A stretch of 5,646 nucleotides of DNA from Candidatus Nealsoniibacteriota bacterium (GCA_003556925.1 PWQC01000024.1:1-5646); one strand, 5' to 3'; numbered from the stretch's first letter, positions 1 through 4,980 are shown. Made by a program: numbers and translations. Notes: generated by a model from the letters alone, not told the origin.

Positions 1-20
1 AGCCGTTATCCGACCCCTCC
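1..20 (-). tRNA. 5' end of a tRNA gene (partial, probably Ser-like), cut by the window edge
   Basis: Read on the minus strand, the last bases before the window edge are GGAGGGG, TC, GGA, then TAACGGCT. This is the layout of an acceptor strand, the two linker bases, a 3-nt D-stem strand and the start of a D-loop containing GG. It matches the complete tRNA-Ser just upstream piece by piece (GGAGGAG, TC, GCA, loop with GG). Only 20 nt are present, so the anticodon is not visible. Ser is suggested by the GGAG start and the 3-bp D-stem, but this is inference. It begins 12 nt after the end of tRNA-Ser(GCU), so the two are probably co-transcribed and processed from one precursor. Confidence 0.6.
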
Positions 21-32
21 AATAAGGAGAAG

Positions 33-119
33 CGGAGGAGGTGGGATTCGAACCCACGTGGGCCGTTAAGCCCTGCACATTAGCAGTGTGCCGCAATGGA
101 CCAACTATGCGACTCCTCC
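33..119 (-). tRNA. tRNA-Ser, anticodon GCU
   Basis: An 87-nt class II tRNA. The acceptor strands GGAGGAG (119-113) and CTCCTCC (40-34) pair fully, with discriminator G at 33. The D-arm has GCA/TGC stems. The anticodon stem GCACA/TGTGC encloses the loop CTGCTAA, giving anticodon GCT at 84-82. The long variable arm has a GGGC/GCCC stem (73-70 with 63-60), as expected for serine tRNAs. The T-arm is GTGGG-TTCGAAT-CCCAC. It decodes AGC and AGU. The 3' CCA is not encoded: GCTT follows the acceptor stem, so a CCA-adding enzyme must act. It has its own promoter just upstream and another tRNA begins 12 nt downstream. Confidence 0.96.
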
Positions 120-132
120 TTTCACATTTAAT

Positions 133-161
133 ATTCTATCTTTTAATTTTTGATAAGTCAA
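133..161 (-). promoter_or_regulatory. Promoter for the tRNA-Ser cluster
   Basis: On the minus strand, TTGACT (161-156) and TAGAAT (138-133) are separated by exactly 17 nt. Each hexamer has one mismatch to the sigma70-type consensus. The predicted start is near 126, a few bases before the tRNA 5' end at 119. The -35 element overlaps the TGA stop codon of the small ORF upstream (158-160), so operon and tRNA unit are packed without a spacer. Confidence 0.7.
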
Positions 162-310
162 TTTAAACTTCTTAAAAAATTAGCCAGTTTAATTATTTTT
201 TCATATATCTCTAAATAATCTTTTTCGAGATAATAGTTCGGCAACATAAAATTATCTTCATCGTTTTCATAATTTAACCTTACCCTCCAATACGTATTTT
301 CTTTGCCCAT
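158..310 (-). CDS. Small hypothetical ORF B (50 aa), end of the deaminase operon
   Basis: ATG at 310-308, TGA at 160-158. The predicted peptide begins MGKENTYWRV and is rich in aromatic and acidic residues (W8, Y7, Y14, Y26, Y27, Y32, Y36), followed by a Lys/Leu C-terminal helix-like stretch. I recognise no family. An in-frame TAG sits directly before the ATG, so the frame cannot be extended upstream. No SD precedes it. It lies 30 nt after ORF A on the same strand and fills the space to the tRNA-Ser promoter. Its plausible amino-acid mix and tight packing favour a real gene. Its short length, and the chance that ORF A and B are remnants of one broken gene, keep confidence low. Confidence 0.35.
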   Translation of the reverse strand: MGKENTYWRVRLNYENDEDNFMLPNYYLEKDYLEIYEKIIKLANFLRSLN

Positions 311-340
311 CTATGGAATTTATTTCTTTTAATTCTCTTT

Positions 341-469
341 TTAGGGTTTTTTAAAATGTTTTTTTATTTCTTCTCCAGAAAAACACCACTTACCTACTTT
401 AACTAAAAACTCTCTTTTGTCATCAAAAATGACAGCGACAATATTAAGCCTGGCTATTTCTTTATCCAT
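341..469 (-). CDS. Small hypothetical ORF A (42 aa), coupled to the alarmone synthetase-like gene
   Basis: ATG at 469-467, TAA at 343-341. The start overlaps the end of the RelA/SpoT-like gene by 8 nt (ATGGATAA, where TAA stops the upstream gene), an arrangement typical of translational coupling. The peptide begins MDKEIARLNIVAVIFDD, continues with a hydrophobic/charged alternation that looks like a beta hairpin, and ends in a Lys-rich tail (KKHFKKP). There is no SD, signal peptide or recognisable family. It could be a genuine small operon protein, or the N-terminal stub of a longer gene that broke before ORF B. I see no simple frameshift joining the two, because stops occur in the 30-nt gap. 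Confidence 0.4.
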   Translation of the reverse strand: MDKEIARLNIVAVIFDDKREFLVKVGKWCFSGEEIKKHFKKP

Positions 470-1283
470 TTTTAATTAATTCGAAATAATCAACAACGTT
501 GCTTATTTTTCCGAATTCCATTATTTGTTTCTTTTCCTTTTCGGTGACTGAAATTTTAGGTTTATAAACTGTGTCGTGATGCATATTACTCCATTGATCA
601 ATAAAAGGCGTTCTGATTTGTACTTCTATAAAAAAACCTGCAACAGATAAATAATAATGGACAGCGCGATAATAAATTGAGTTTTGACCAATCTTCCGAG
701 TAATTTCATCATCATTAAAAGCAATAATGTTAAGCTTGAACGTAATTTCATCTGAAAACTCTCTTTCAAATTCTGATATTATTTTTAAAAGCATTTTAGT
801 TTTTTTCAAGACTAATCTCATTCCGACGATATCTATAAGACTTCTGGAAGGGCTGATCTTAGAAAAGTTCTCGGAAAAACTTTCAAAATCTTTAATTCTA
901 AACGAAAAATAACAATCGCTATCTAATGAAAAAAATTTGATTCTGGTTTTTATTCTTTTTATGAAATCTTCATGAACCTCAAGAGATTTTTTAATTTTTT
1001 TAAAAACAGCAAAAGAATCAGCTTGTTCTTCAAAAGCAAGATTGATTTGATTTAAAGGTAATTCTTGCTTCTCGCCCGTTAATAATTTTCTTTTAAATAA
1101 TGCTGGATACTTTTTTTCTAATTCGTCTCTTAATCCCAAAATATCTCTAAATTCTTCGGGGATTTTTTTATATCTATTTAAAACAGAAAAAATTAAATTT
1201 AGATCAATGTCTTCTATTTTATCAGCTAGAGACAATATATCTTCAGCAAAATCATTTACTCTTTTTTCCGATGCATTTTCCAT
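462..1283 (-). CDS. RelA/SpoT-domain protein, small alarmone synthetase-like (273 aa)
   Basis: A single-domain RelA/SpoT nucleotidyltransferase; the family transfers pyrophosphate from ATP to GTP/GDP to make (p)ppGpp, or in toxic branches to other acceptors such as tRNA. About 100 N-terminal residues are charged and helical, then the catalytic fold follows. R129-x-K131...S135 matches the R-x-K...S substrate-binding motif, D151-I-V-G-x-R156 the metal-binding aspartate strand, Y205-R-A-V-H209 the Y-x-x-x-H motif, and E220-V-Q-I-R-T the catalytic glutamate strand. W231...H236...Y240-K241 is the closing motif. All expected active-site residues are present, so activity is likely. There is no HD hydrolase, TGS or ACT domain; the length fits stand-alone synthetases. 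The start overlaps the deaminase by 28 nt and has no SD, implying coupling. GC content is visibly lower than in the right half of the window. Whether it makes alarmone or is a toxSAS cannot be told from sequence alone. Confidence 0.87.
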   Translation of the reverse strand: MENASEKRVNDFAEDILSLADKIEDIDLNLIFSVLNRYKKIPEEFRDILGLRDELEKKYPALFKRKLLTGEKQELPLNQINLAFEEQADSFAVFKKIKKSLEVHEDFIKRIKTRIKFFSLDSDCYFSFRIKDFESFSENFSKISPSRSLIDIVGMRLVLKKTKMLLKIISEFEREFSDEITFKLNIIAFNDDEITRKIGQNSIYYRAVHYYLSVAGFFIEVQIRTPFIDQWSNMHHDTVYKPKISVTEKEKKQIMEFGKISNVVDYFELIKNG

Positions 1284-1747
1284 TTTAAATCATCAAAAAC
1301 TTTTTGAGCTTTTTCTCTTAAAATACCAGATTTGATTTCGGGGGCTTTGCTTTTGGGAAAAGAAAAAAATAAAGAAGGGATAGTCTGGTCTGAAAGAATA
1401 TTCCATTTAGAAAAACCGCCCAAATAAGGAGATTCAACCGAAAAAACGACCTTGCCTATTCCAATATCACGAATAACAAAAGAACACATAGCGCAAGGTT
1501 CAAAATTAGAATATAGGGTGCATTCAGACAAATCCAAACCAGGATTATTTTCAATTGCCTTTTTTATGGCGTTTATTTCAGCGTGCCCGGTAATATCTTT
1601 CAAGCCGGTATTTTTTCCTTCGGCAATTATTTCTTTTCTTTTCACTAAAAGAGCCCCAAAAGGCAAATCTCCTTCATTTTGGCTTTCATAAGCCAATTCA
1701 ATGCATCTTTTTATAAAAACCTGATCCAAGTTTAAAACATTTTTCAT
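1256..1747 (-). CDS. Zinc-dependent nucleoside/base deaminase, CDA fold (163 aa)
   Basis: A cytidine-deaminase-superfamily enzyme of the TadA/guanine-deaminase-like branch. L28-P-F-G31 forms the early substrate loop. H55-A-E57 supplies a zinc ligand and the proton-shuttling glutamate, and E83-P-C85-x-x-C88 the other two zinc ligands. These residues predict hydrolytic deamination of a purine or pyrimidine base, nucleoside or nucleotide. After the zinc site the chain reads VESPYLGGFSKWNIL; TadA carries a K-x-G-A-x-G-S region there, so a free nucleoside or base is a likelier substrate than tRNA. Length is normal for the family. It is first in a minus-strand operon and overlaps the RelA/SpoT-like gene by 28 nt. 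The ATG at 1747 lies 6 nt beyond a strong -10, with no SD, so translation is probably leaderless. The exact substrate is unknown. Confidence 0.88.
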   Translation of the reverse strand: MKNVLNLDQVFIKRCIELAYESQNEGDLPFGALLVKRKEIIAEGKNTGLKDITGHAEINAIKKAIENNPGLDLSECTLYSNFEPCAMCSFVIRDIGIGKVVFSVESPYLGGFSKWNILSDQTIPSLFFSFPKSKAPEIKSGILREKAQKVFDDLKWKMHRKKE

Positions 1748-1753
1748 TTCATT

Positions 1754-1783
1754 ATCATATCACAAAAAAAGTGAAAGTGTCAA
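1754..1783 (-). promoter_or_regulatory. Promoter of the deaminase/alarmone-synthetase operon (leaderless)
   Basis: On the minus strand, a perfect TTGACA (1783-1778), an 18-nt spacer and TATGAT (1759-1754), with TG one base upstream of the -10 (extended -10). Only six bases (AATGAA) separate the -10 from the ATG at 1747. The expected transcription start, about 7 nt downstream of the -10, therefore falls on or next to the start codon, and no SD exists. Confidence 0.72.
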
Positions 1784-1806
1784 AGGATTTATTTTTCTTT
1801 GTTTTC

Positions 1807-1815
1807 TGTTATAAT
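1807..1815 (+). promoter_or_regulatory. Extended -10 promoter of tRNA-Arg
   Basis: TGTTATAAT is a perfect extended -10 (TG, one base, TATAAT at 1810-1815). The predicted start is near 1822, about 5 nt before the tRNA. No good -35 lies at the usual distance (the best candidate is T-rich, near 1788), consistent with reliance on the extended -10. It diverges from the deaminase promoter within the 79-bp gap 1748-1826. Confidence 0.65.
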
Positions 1816-1826
1816 CATTAAATAAA

Positions 1827-1899
1827 GCGCCTATAGCTTAAAGGACAAAGCACTTGGTTGCGGACCAAGAGAGTGTAGGTTCGAGTCCTGCTAGGCGCA
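1827..1899 (+). tRNA. tRNA-Arg, anticodon GCG
   Basis: A 73-nt class I tRNA. The acceptor GCGCCTA/TAGGCGC pairs fully, with discriminator A at 1899. The D-arm is GCTT-AAAGGACA-AAGC. The anticodon stem CTTGG/CCAAG encloses the loop TTGCGGA, so the anticodon is GCG at 1860-1862. The variable loop is AGAGT and the T-arm GTAGG-TTCGAGT-CCTGC (one G-U pair). It should read CGC and CGU. Most bacteria use an ACG anticodon edited to ICG for this box, so G34 is unusual. CCA is not encoded: ACT follows the acceptor stem. No convincing plus-strand terminator is seen directly behind it, only a T-rich tract. Confidence 0.95.
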
Positions 1900-1924
1900 C
1901 TAAAATTCATCTTCTTTTATTAAT

Positions 1925-1947
1925 AAAAAAGACCCATCGAAAGAGTC
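1925..1947 (-). terminator. Possible weak intrinsic terminator on the minus strand
   Basis: Read on the minus strand, GACTC (1947-1943), loop TTTCGAT, GGGTC (1935-1931), then TTTTTT (1930-1925). The stem is only 5 bp and includes one G-U pair, so strength is doubtful. No minus-strand gene ends nearby. If functional, it would stop antisense transcription before it reaches tRNA-Arg. On the plus strand there is no T-tract after this hairpin. Confidence 0.3.
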
Positions 1948-1964
1948 GCTACAAAAGACTATTG

Positions 1965-1992
1965 TTGACAAATATATTTAATATGCCACAAT
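1965..1992 (+). promoter_or_regulatory. Promoter of the 177-aa hypothetical gene
   Basis: A perfect TTGACA at 1965-1970, a 16-nt AT-rich spacer and CACAAT at 1987-1992 (4 of 6 matches to TATAAT). The predicted start is near 1999, inside the inverted repeat that follows. The 177-aa gene begins about 190 nt further on, so the leader would be long. Confidence 0.5.
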
Positions 1993-1996
1993 CAAA

Positions 1997-2016
1997 TAAG
2001 TCAAAACAATGACTTA
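1997..2016 (+). promoter_or_regulatory. Inverted repeat at the predicted transcript start
   Basis: TAAGTCA (1997-2003), spacer AAACAA, TGACTTA (2010-2016): perfect 7-bp arms. It begins 4 nt after the proposed -10, so it covers the expected start site. It could be an operator for a dimeric regulator or a 5'-terminal RNA hairpin. No T-tract follows, so it is not an intrinsic terminator. Confidence 0.45.
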
Positions 2017-2034
2017 AAAGAGTACATTAACAGC

Positions 2035-2045
2035 AGAAAGGAGGT
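2035..2045 (+). promoter_or_regulatory. Exceptionally strong Shine-Dalgarno sequence with no ATG behind it
   Basis: AGAAAGGAGGT would pair perfectly over 11 nt with a Bacillus-type 16S 3' tail. At the ideal distance there is ATA (2051), and a little further CTG (2057). Both are in frame with the ATG at 2078, and an in-frame TAA at 2045-2047 sets the upstream limit. It may start a leader peptide at a non-canonical codon, or be a ribosome standby site. Confidence 0.5.
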
Positions 2046-2077
2046 AAAAAATAACACTGAAGGCGATAAAGGAGAGC

Positions 2078-2134
2078 ATGAATTCCTATTTCTGCCGACC
2101 GTTCGACAAGAAAAAAAACATGTATCCTAATTAA
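2078..2134 (+). CDS. Possible 18-aa leader peptide
   Basis: ATG at 2078-2080, TAA at 2132-2134, encoding MNSYFCRPFDKKKNMYPN. AAAGGAG at 2068-2074 precedes it, though only 3 nt separate it from the ATG, closer than usual. If translation instead began at ATA 2051 or CTG 2057 behind the 11-nt SD, the same frame would give 25-27 residues. It ends 55 nt before the 177-aa gene, within the same predicted transcript, so it could act as a regulatory upstream ORF. A tiny ORF of this length can arise by chance; the two SD-like sites are the reason to list it. Confidence 0.35.
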   Translation: MNSYFCRPFDKKKNMYPN

Positions 2135-2189
2135 GAGACGCACCGGTTGGTGTACTGAACGTCAGACAAAGAAAGAAAAGGAAAGAAAA

Positions 2190-2723
2190 ATGAAACAGCA
2201 AATATCTTTTAACCTGACCCCTACGATCAACCCGGACAAGGCGGTCGGACACGCCCGTCGTGTCATAAACGCTTCCACCGGTATCGGCATGAAGCTTCTC
2301 AAAAAAGTCGTCGAAGAGCATGTTCCCTTTGTTGATAACGACGAAGTTATAACGAATAAGACGATCATTCGTACCGAACGCTATGAGTGCCCCTGTTGCA
2401 AAACGGAGCTTAACGCTCTGGTTCAAGTCTATTGCCACGGACTGGTAGTAAAAGAGTGGGAAAAAGTACAAGGCCTCTACAGGGTCAGTATCTTTCCATG
2501 TCGCGGCGGCTGTGAAGTTCTCGTTGAAAAACTTTCCGGCAAAAAGATCTACCAGGGCCGTTCGAATTACCTCCCCCGAAAAGATTACAAAAGTAATCCC
2601 GAGGCGCAGAAAGAGATTAAAGATCGGAAAAGCGCAATCGCGGAGATGGTTCGAAGAAGATTGATACTGACTCAAGAGATCAAAACAAGTGGAGACCCCA
2701 ATAAAGGTCAATACGGTCCATAA
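2190..2723 (+). CDS. Hypothetical protein with paired cysteines, possible zinc-binding (177 aa)
   Basis: I do not recognise this family. The start at 2190 is supported by AAGGA at 2177-2181, 8 nt upstream. The N-terminal ~60 residues have no Cys. Then come C67-P-C69-C70, C82 and C104-R-G-G-C108, which could form a zinc ribbon or treble clef. A basic Lys/Arg-rich helical C-terminus follows (about 130-165, including R155-R-R), then a polar tail. There is no signal peptide or membrane segment, so it is predicted cytoplasmic, perhaps nucleic-acid binding (inference). It is a single-gene unit with its own promoter, long leader and strong terminator. Its GC content is clearly above that of recG and the left operon. 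About half its Arg codons are CGT/CGC (six) where recG prefers AGA, which suggests high expression or separate ancestry. Confidence 0.82.
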   Translation: MKQQISFNLTPTINPDKAVGHARRVINASTGIGMKLLKKVVEEHVPFVDNDEVITNKTIIRTERYECPCCKTELNALVQVYCHGLVVKEWEKVQGLYRVSIFPCRGGCEVLVEKLSGKKIYQGRSNYLPRKDYKSNPEAQKEIKDRKSAIAEMVRRRLILTQEIKTSGDPNKGQYGP

Positions 2724-2738
2724 GATGTGATCACTATC

Positions 2739-2780
2739 AACCCGCCATGTCTATTTAGACCTCTGGCGGGTTCTTTTTTT
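2739..2780 (+). terminator. Strong intrinsic terminator of the 177-aa gene
   Basis: AACCCGCC (2739-2746) pairs perfectly with GGCGGGTT (2765-2772). A second small hairpin, GTCTA-TT-TAGAC, sits inside the loop (2749-2760). One C and seven T's (2774-2780) follow. It starts 15 nt after the stop codon and separates this unit from recG. Confidence 0.92.
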
Positions 2781-2790
2781 AAAAGATTAA

Positions 2791-2819
2791 TTGCGAAAAG
2801 CGATCTTTTAGGTTATCAT
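2791..2819 (+). promoter_or_regulatory. Promoter of recG
   Basis: TTGCGA (2791-2796; 4 of 6 to TTGACA), a 17-nt spacer and TATCAT (2814-2819; 5 of 6 to TATAAT). The predicted start is near 2826, leaving a 5' leader of about 18 nt with no clear SD. Its position between the terminator and the ATG at 2844 supports that start. Confidence 0.6.
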
Positions 2820-2843
2820 TTCGCTAAAGACAGAACAAACCAT

Positions 2844-4943
2844 ATGAACTTATCTCTTCCTATTAACAGGGTCTCCAAGATAGGACCCATCTGGGAGACA
2901 AAATTAAAAAGATTAGGGATTGAAACAATCTACGATCTTCTTTACCATTTCCCCCATAGATACGAAGATTTTTCTGATTTAACGTCAATCTCCAAGATAA
3001 AGATAAACACCCTTTGCACTATTAAGGGAAAGGTTTTAGCTATTGAAAACACAAGAACATTTAAAAAGAGAATGACTATTACCGAGGCTATTATCCAGGA
3101 CAGATCGGGGGCGATAAAGGCGATCTGGTTTAATCAGCCCTACTTGACTAAGACATTCAAAGAGAAAGAAGAAGTCTTTCTCTCCGGCAAGGCTATTCTG
3201 AAAAAAAACGAACTTTATCTTTCCAATCCTGTTTATGAAAAAATTTCTCAAGGATTTACCCATACCGGAGCATTAATCCCCGTCTATCCAGAGACAGAAG
3301 GCCTTTCTTCAAGATGGCTAAGAACAATTCTGAAATCCGTTCTAAGAGAAGTTAAAAATGAAATTCCTGAAATTATTCCCCTTGAGATATTAAAAGAAAA
3401 AAAACTTTTAGAGAGAGAAAATGCTCTATGGCAGATCCACTTTCCTAAGTCTGATAAATTCGCCCAAAGAGCGAAAGAGAGATTCAGCTTTGAACATCTT
3501 TTTTTAATTCAGCTAACCGTTTTAAAAGAGAGAATAAAGATAGCCCAAGAAAGATCGGTCCCCATCCCTCTTAACCTCAAATTTATTAAAAGACTTGTCT
3601 CTTCTCTTCCTTATAAGCTAACCGATGCTCAAAGAAAATGTTCTTGGCAGATTTTAAAAGATATGGAAAAACCTTTCCCTATGAATAGACTGTTAGAGGG
3701 AGACGTCGGGTCCGGCAAGACTATTGTCGCCACGATAGCTGCCTTAAACGCGGTTAAAAACAGAGGCCAGGTCGCCTTTATGGCTCCCACCGAAATATTG
3801 GCTAAACAGCACTTCCAGGAAGTCTTTAAATTGTTAAAAAATTTCAAGCTCGATGTTGGAATCTTAACCGGCAAAGAGGATAAATTTTATTCTAAAAAAT
3901 TAAAAAACGACTTCATCGAAATATCACGAGAAAAGCTATTAAAAAAGACCGAAAACCAAGAGATAGATGTTTTAATCGGCACTCACGCTTTAATCCAAGA
4001 CAAAGTCAAATTCGGAAAACTGGCTCTGGTCATCCTCGACGAACAACATAGATTCGGCGTTAAACAGAGAGCTAAGCTATGTAAGCAAAAAGAGCTTATT
4101 CCCCATCTACTCTCTATGACCGCCACCCCCATCCCTCGAACTTTAGCCTTAACCATTTACGGTGATTTAGATCTCTCGCTTCTCGACGAAATTCCAAAAG
4201 AAAGAAAAAAGATAATTACCGAAATCGTTAAACAATCAGAGAGAGAAAAGATCTACCGCTTTATAATAAGAGAGCTTAAAAAGGGAAGACAGGCCTTTGT
4301 CGTCTGTCCTCGCATAGAAGACAAAGACGATAAAGAAGACCGATCGGGTTGGTCCGAGACAAAAGCAGTAGAAAAAGAGTATAAAGTACTTTCCGAAGAT
4401 ATCTTTCCTGAGTTCAGAGTAGATATGATCCACGGCAAAATGCCCTCAAAAGAAAAAGAGAAGACCATGAAAGATTTTAAAAATAAAAAAATAGATGTTA
4501 TCGTCTCAACATCAGTAATTGAGGTGGGAATTGATGTTCCCAACGCCACGGTGATGGTTATAGAGGGAGCGGAAAGATTCGGTTTAGCTCAGCTTCATCA
4601 ATTCAGAGGCCGAGTAGGAAGAAGCAAGTTTCAGTCTTATTGTTTTATCTTTACCAGTTCTAATTCTCAAAAATCTTATTACCGCCTGAAAGCACTCAGA
4701 GAAGCTAAAAATAGCTTCGCCTTGGCAGAGAAAGATTTAGAGATTAGAGGCCCCGGAGATTTCTCAGGGATAAGACAATGGGGCATCCCTGACCTAACAA
4801 TGAGATCCCTAAGCGATCTTTCTTTAATAGAAGAGACGAGAGAAAGAGCCAGAGAGCTTTTAGAAAAAGACTTTCACTTAAAAAAAGAACCCTTTCTAAA
4901 AGAAAGGATAAAAGAGTTTCAAGAAAATATTCATTTGGAATAA
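2844..4943 (+). CDS. recG: ATP-dependent DNA helicase RecG (699 aa)
   Basis: RecG remodels stalled replication forks, D/R-loops and Holliday junctions using ATP. Residues count from the ATG at 2844. The N-terminal wedge has the helix-hairpin-like I-G-P region near 13 and an OB fold at about 55-135 (D-R-S-G-x-I-K near 86-92). Walker A G-D-V-G-S-G-K-T has K292. The DEQH box is at 399-402 and S-M-T-A-T-P-I-P-R-T starts at 424. Motif V is V-I-E-V-G-I-D-V-P-N-A near 558, and Q-L-H-Q-F-R-G-R-V-G-R is at 583-593. The TRG translocation region with D-L-E-I-R-G-P-G-D lies near 631-639. The length is typical. The frame stays open back to a GTG at 2727, but that would put 39 unrelated residues in front and run through the upstream terminator and promoter, so 2844 is chosen. 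No SD is evident. Arg codons are mostly AGA. Confidence 0.97.
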   Translation: MNLSLPINRVSKIGPIWETKLKRLGIETIYDLLYHFPHRYEDFSDLTSISKIKINTLCTIKGKVLAIENTRTFKKRMTITEAIIQDRSGAIKAIWFNQPYLTKTFKEKEEVFLSGKAILKKNELYLSNPVYEKISQGFTHTGALIPVYPETEGLSSRWLRTILKSVLREVKNEIPEIIPLEILKEKKLLERENALWQIHFPKSDKFAQRAKERFSFEHLFLIQLTVLKERIKIAQERSVPIPLNLKFIKRLVSSLPYKLTDAQRKCSWQILKDMEKPFPMNRLLEGDVGSGKTIVATIAALNAVKNRGQVAFMAPTEILAKQHFQEVFKLLKNFKLDVGILTGKEDKFYSKKLKNDFIEISREKLLKKTENQEIDVLIGTHALIQDKVKFGKLALVILDEQHRFGVKQRAKLCKQKELIPHLLSMTATPIPRTLALTIYGDLDLSLLDEIPKERKKIITEIVKQSEREKIYRFIIRELKKGRQAFVVCPRIEDKDDKEDRSGWSETKAVEKEYKVLSEDIFPEFRVDMIHGKMPSKEKEKTMKDFKNKKIDVIVSTSVIEVGIDVPNATVMVIEGAERFGLAQLHQFRGRVGRSKFQSYCFIFTSSNSQKSYYRLKALREAKNSFALAEKDLEIRGPGDFSGIRQWGIPDLTMRSLSDLSLIEETRERARELLEKDFHLKKEPFLKERIKEFQENIHLE

Positions 4944-4946
4944 AAG

Positions 4947-4975
4947 AGGGGAGATCGAAATAATCAATCTCCCCT
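4947..4975. terminator. Hairpin terminator between convergent recG and lipoprotein gene
   Basis: AGGGGAGAT (4947-4955), 11-nt loop, ATCTCCCCT (4967-4975): a perfect 9-bp stem. It lies 3 nt after the recG stop and 5 nt beyond the minus-strand lipoprotein stop. The T-rich side is better on the minus strand (CTTTTATT after the stem); the plus side has only TTATCTTCATCTTATT. It probably serves both genes, more efficiently the lipoprotein gene. Confidence 0.75.
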
Positions 4976-4980
4976 TATCT

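Noticed and set aside
214..270. Alternative tiny ORF behind the SD-like GGAGGGTAAGG inside ORF B
   Set aside because: It would encode only about 17 residues in another frame, and the purine-rich stretch is explained by ORF B codons.
727..912. Plus-strand open frame inside the alarmone synthetase-like gene
   Set aside because: It lies opposite the catalytic RelA/SpoT motifs, with no SD or promoter.
1452..1691. Plus-strand open frame inside the deaminase gene
   Set aside because: It is antisense to the conserved HAE and PCxxC coding region, and no independent signals support it.
1256..1747. Naming the deaminase tadA
   Set aside because: The zinc motifs fit the wider superfamily, but the TadA-type region after the zinc site is replaced by a different sequence (GGFSKW), and the adjacent tRNA-Arg has G34, which needs no A-to-I editing.
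1921..1947. Plus-strand terminator for tRNA-Arg
   Set aside because: The hairpin is preceded, not followed, by the homopolymer on the plus strand, so it could only act on minus-strand transcripts.
2127..2711. A 194-codon open frame on the minus strand, longer than the opposite 177-aa gene
   Set aside because: It lies antisense to a gene with its own promoter, SD and terminator. Its product is unusually Phe-rich, and it has no promoter or terminator of its own in the right place.
3629..3874. Minus-strand frames opposite recG (here and near 3036-3263 and 4236-4549)
   Set aside because: All are shadows of the conserved RecG helicase coding sequence.
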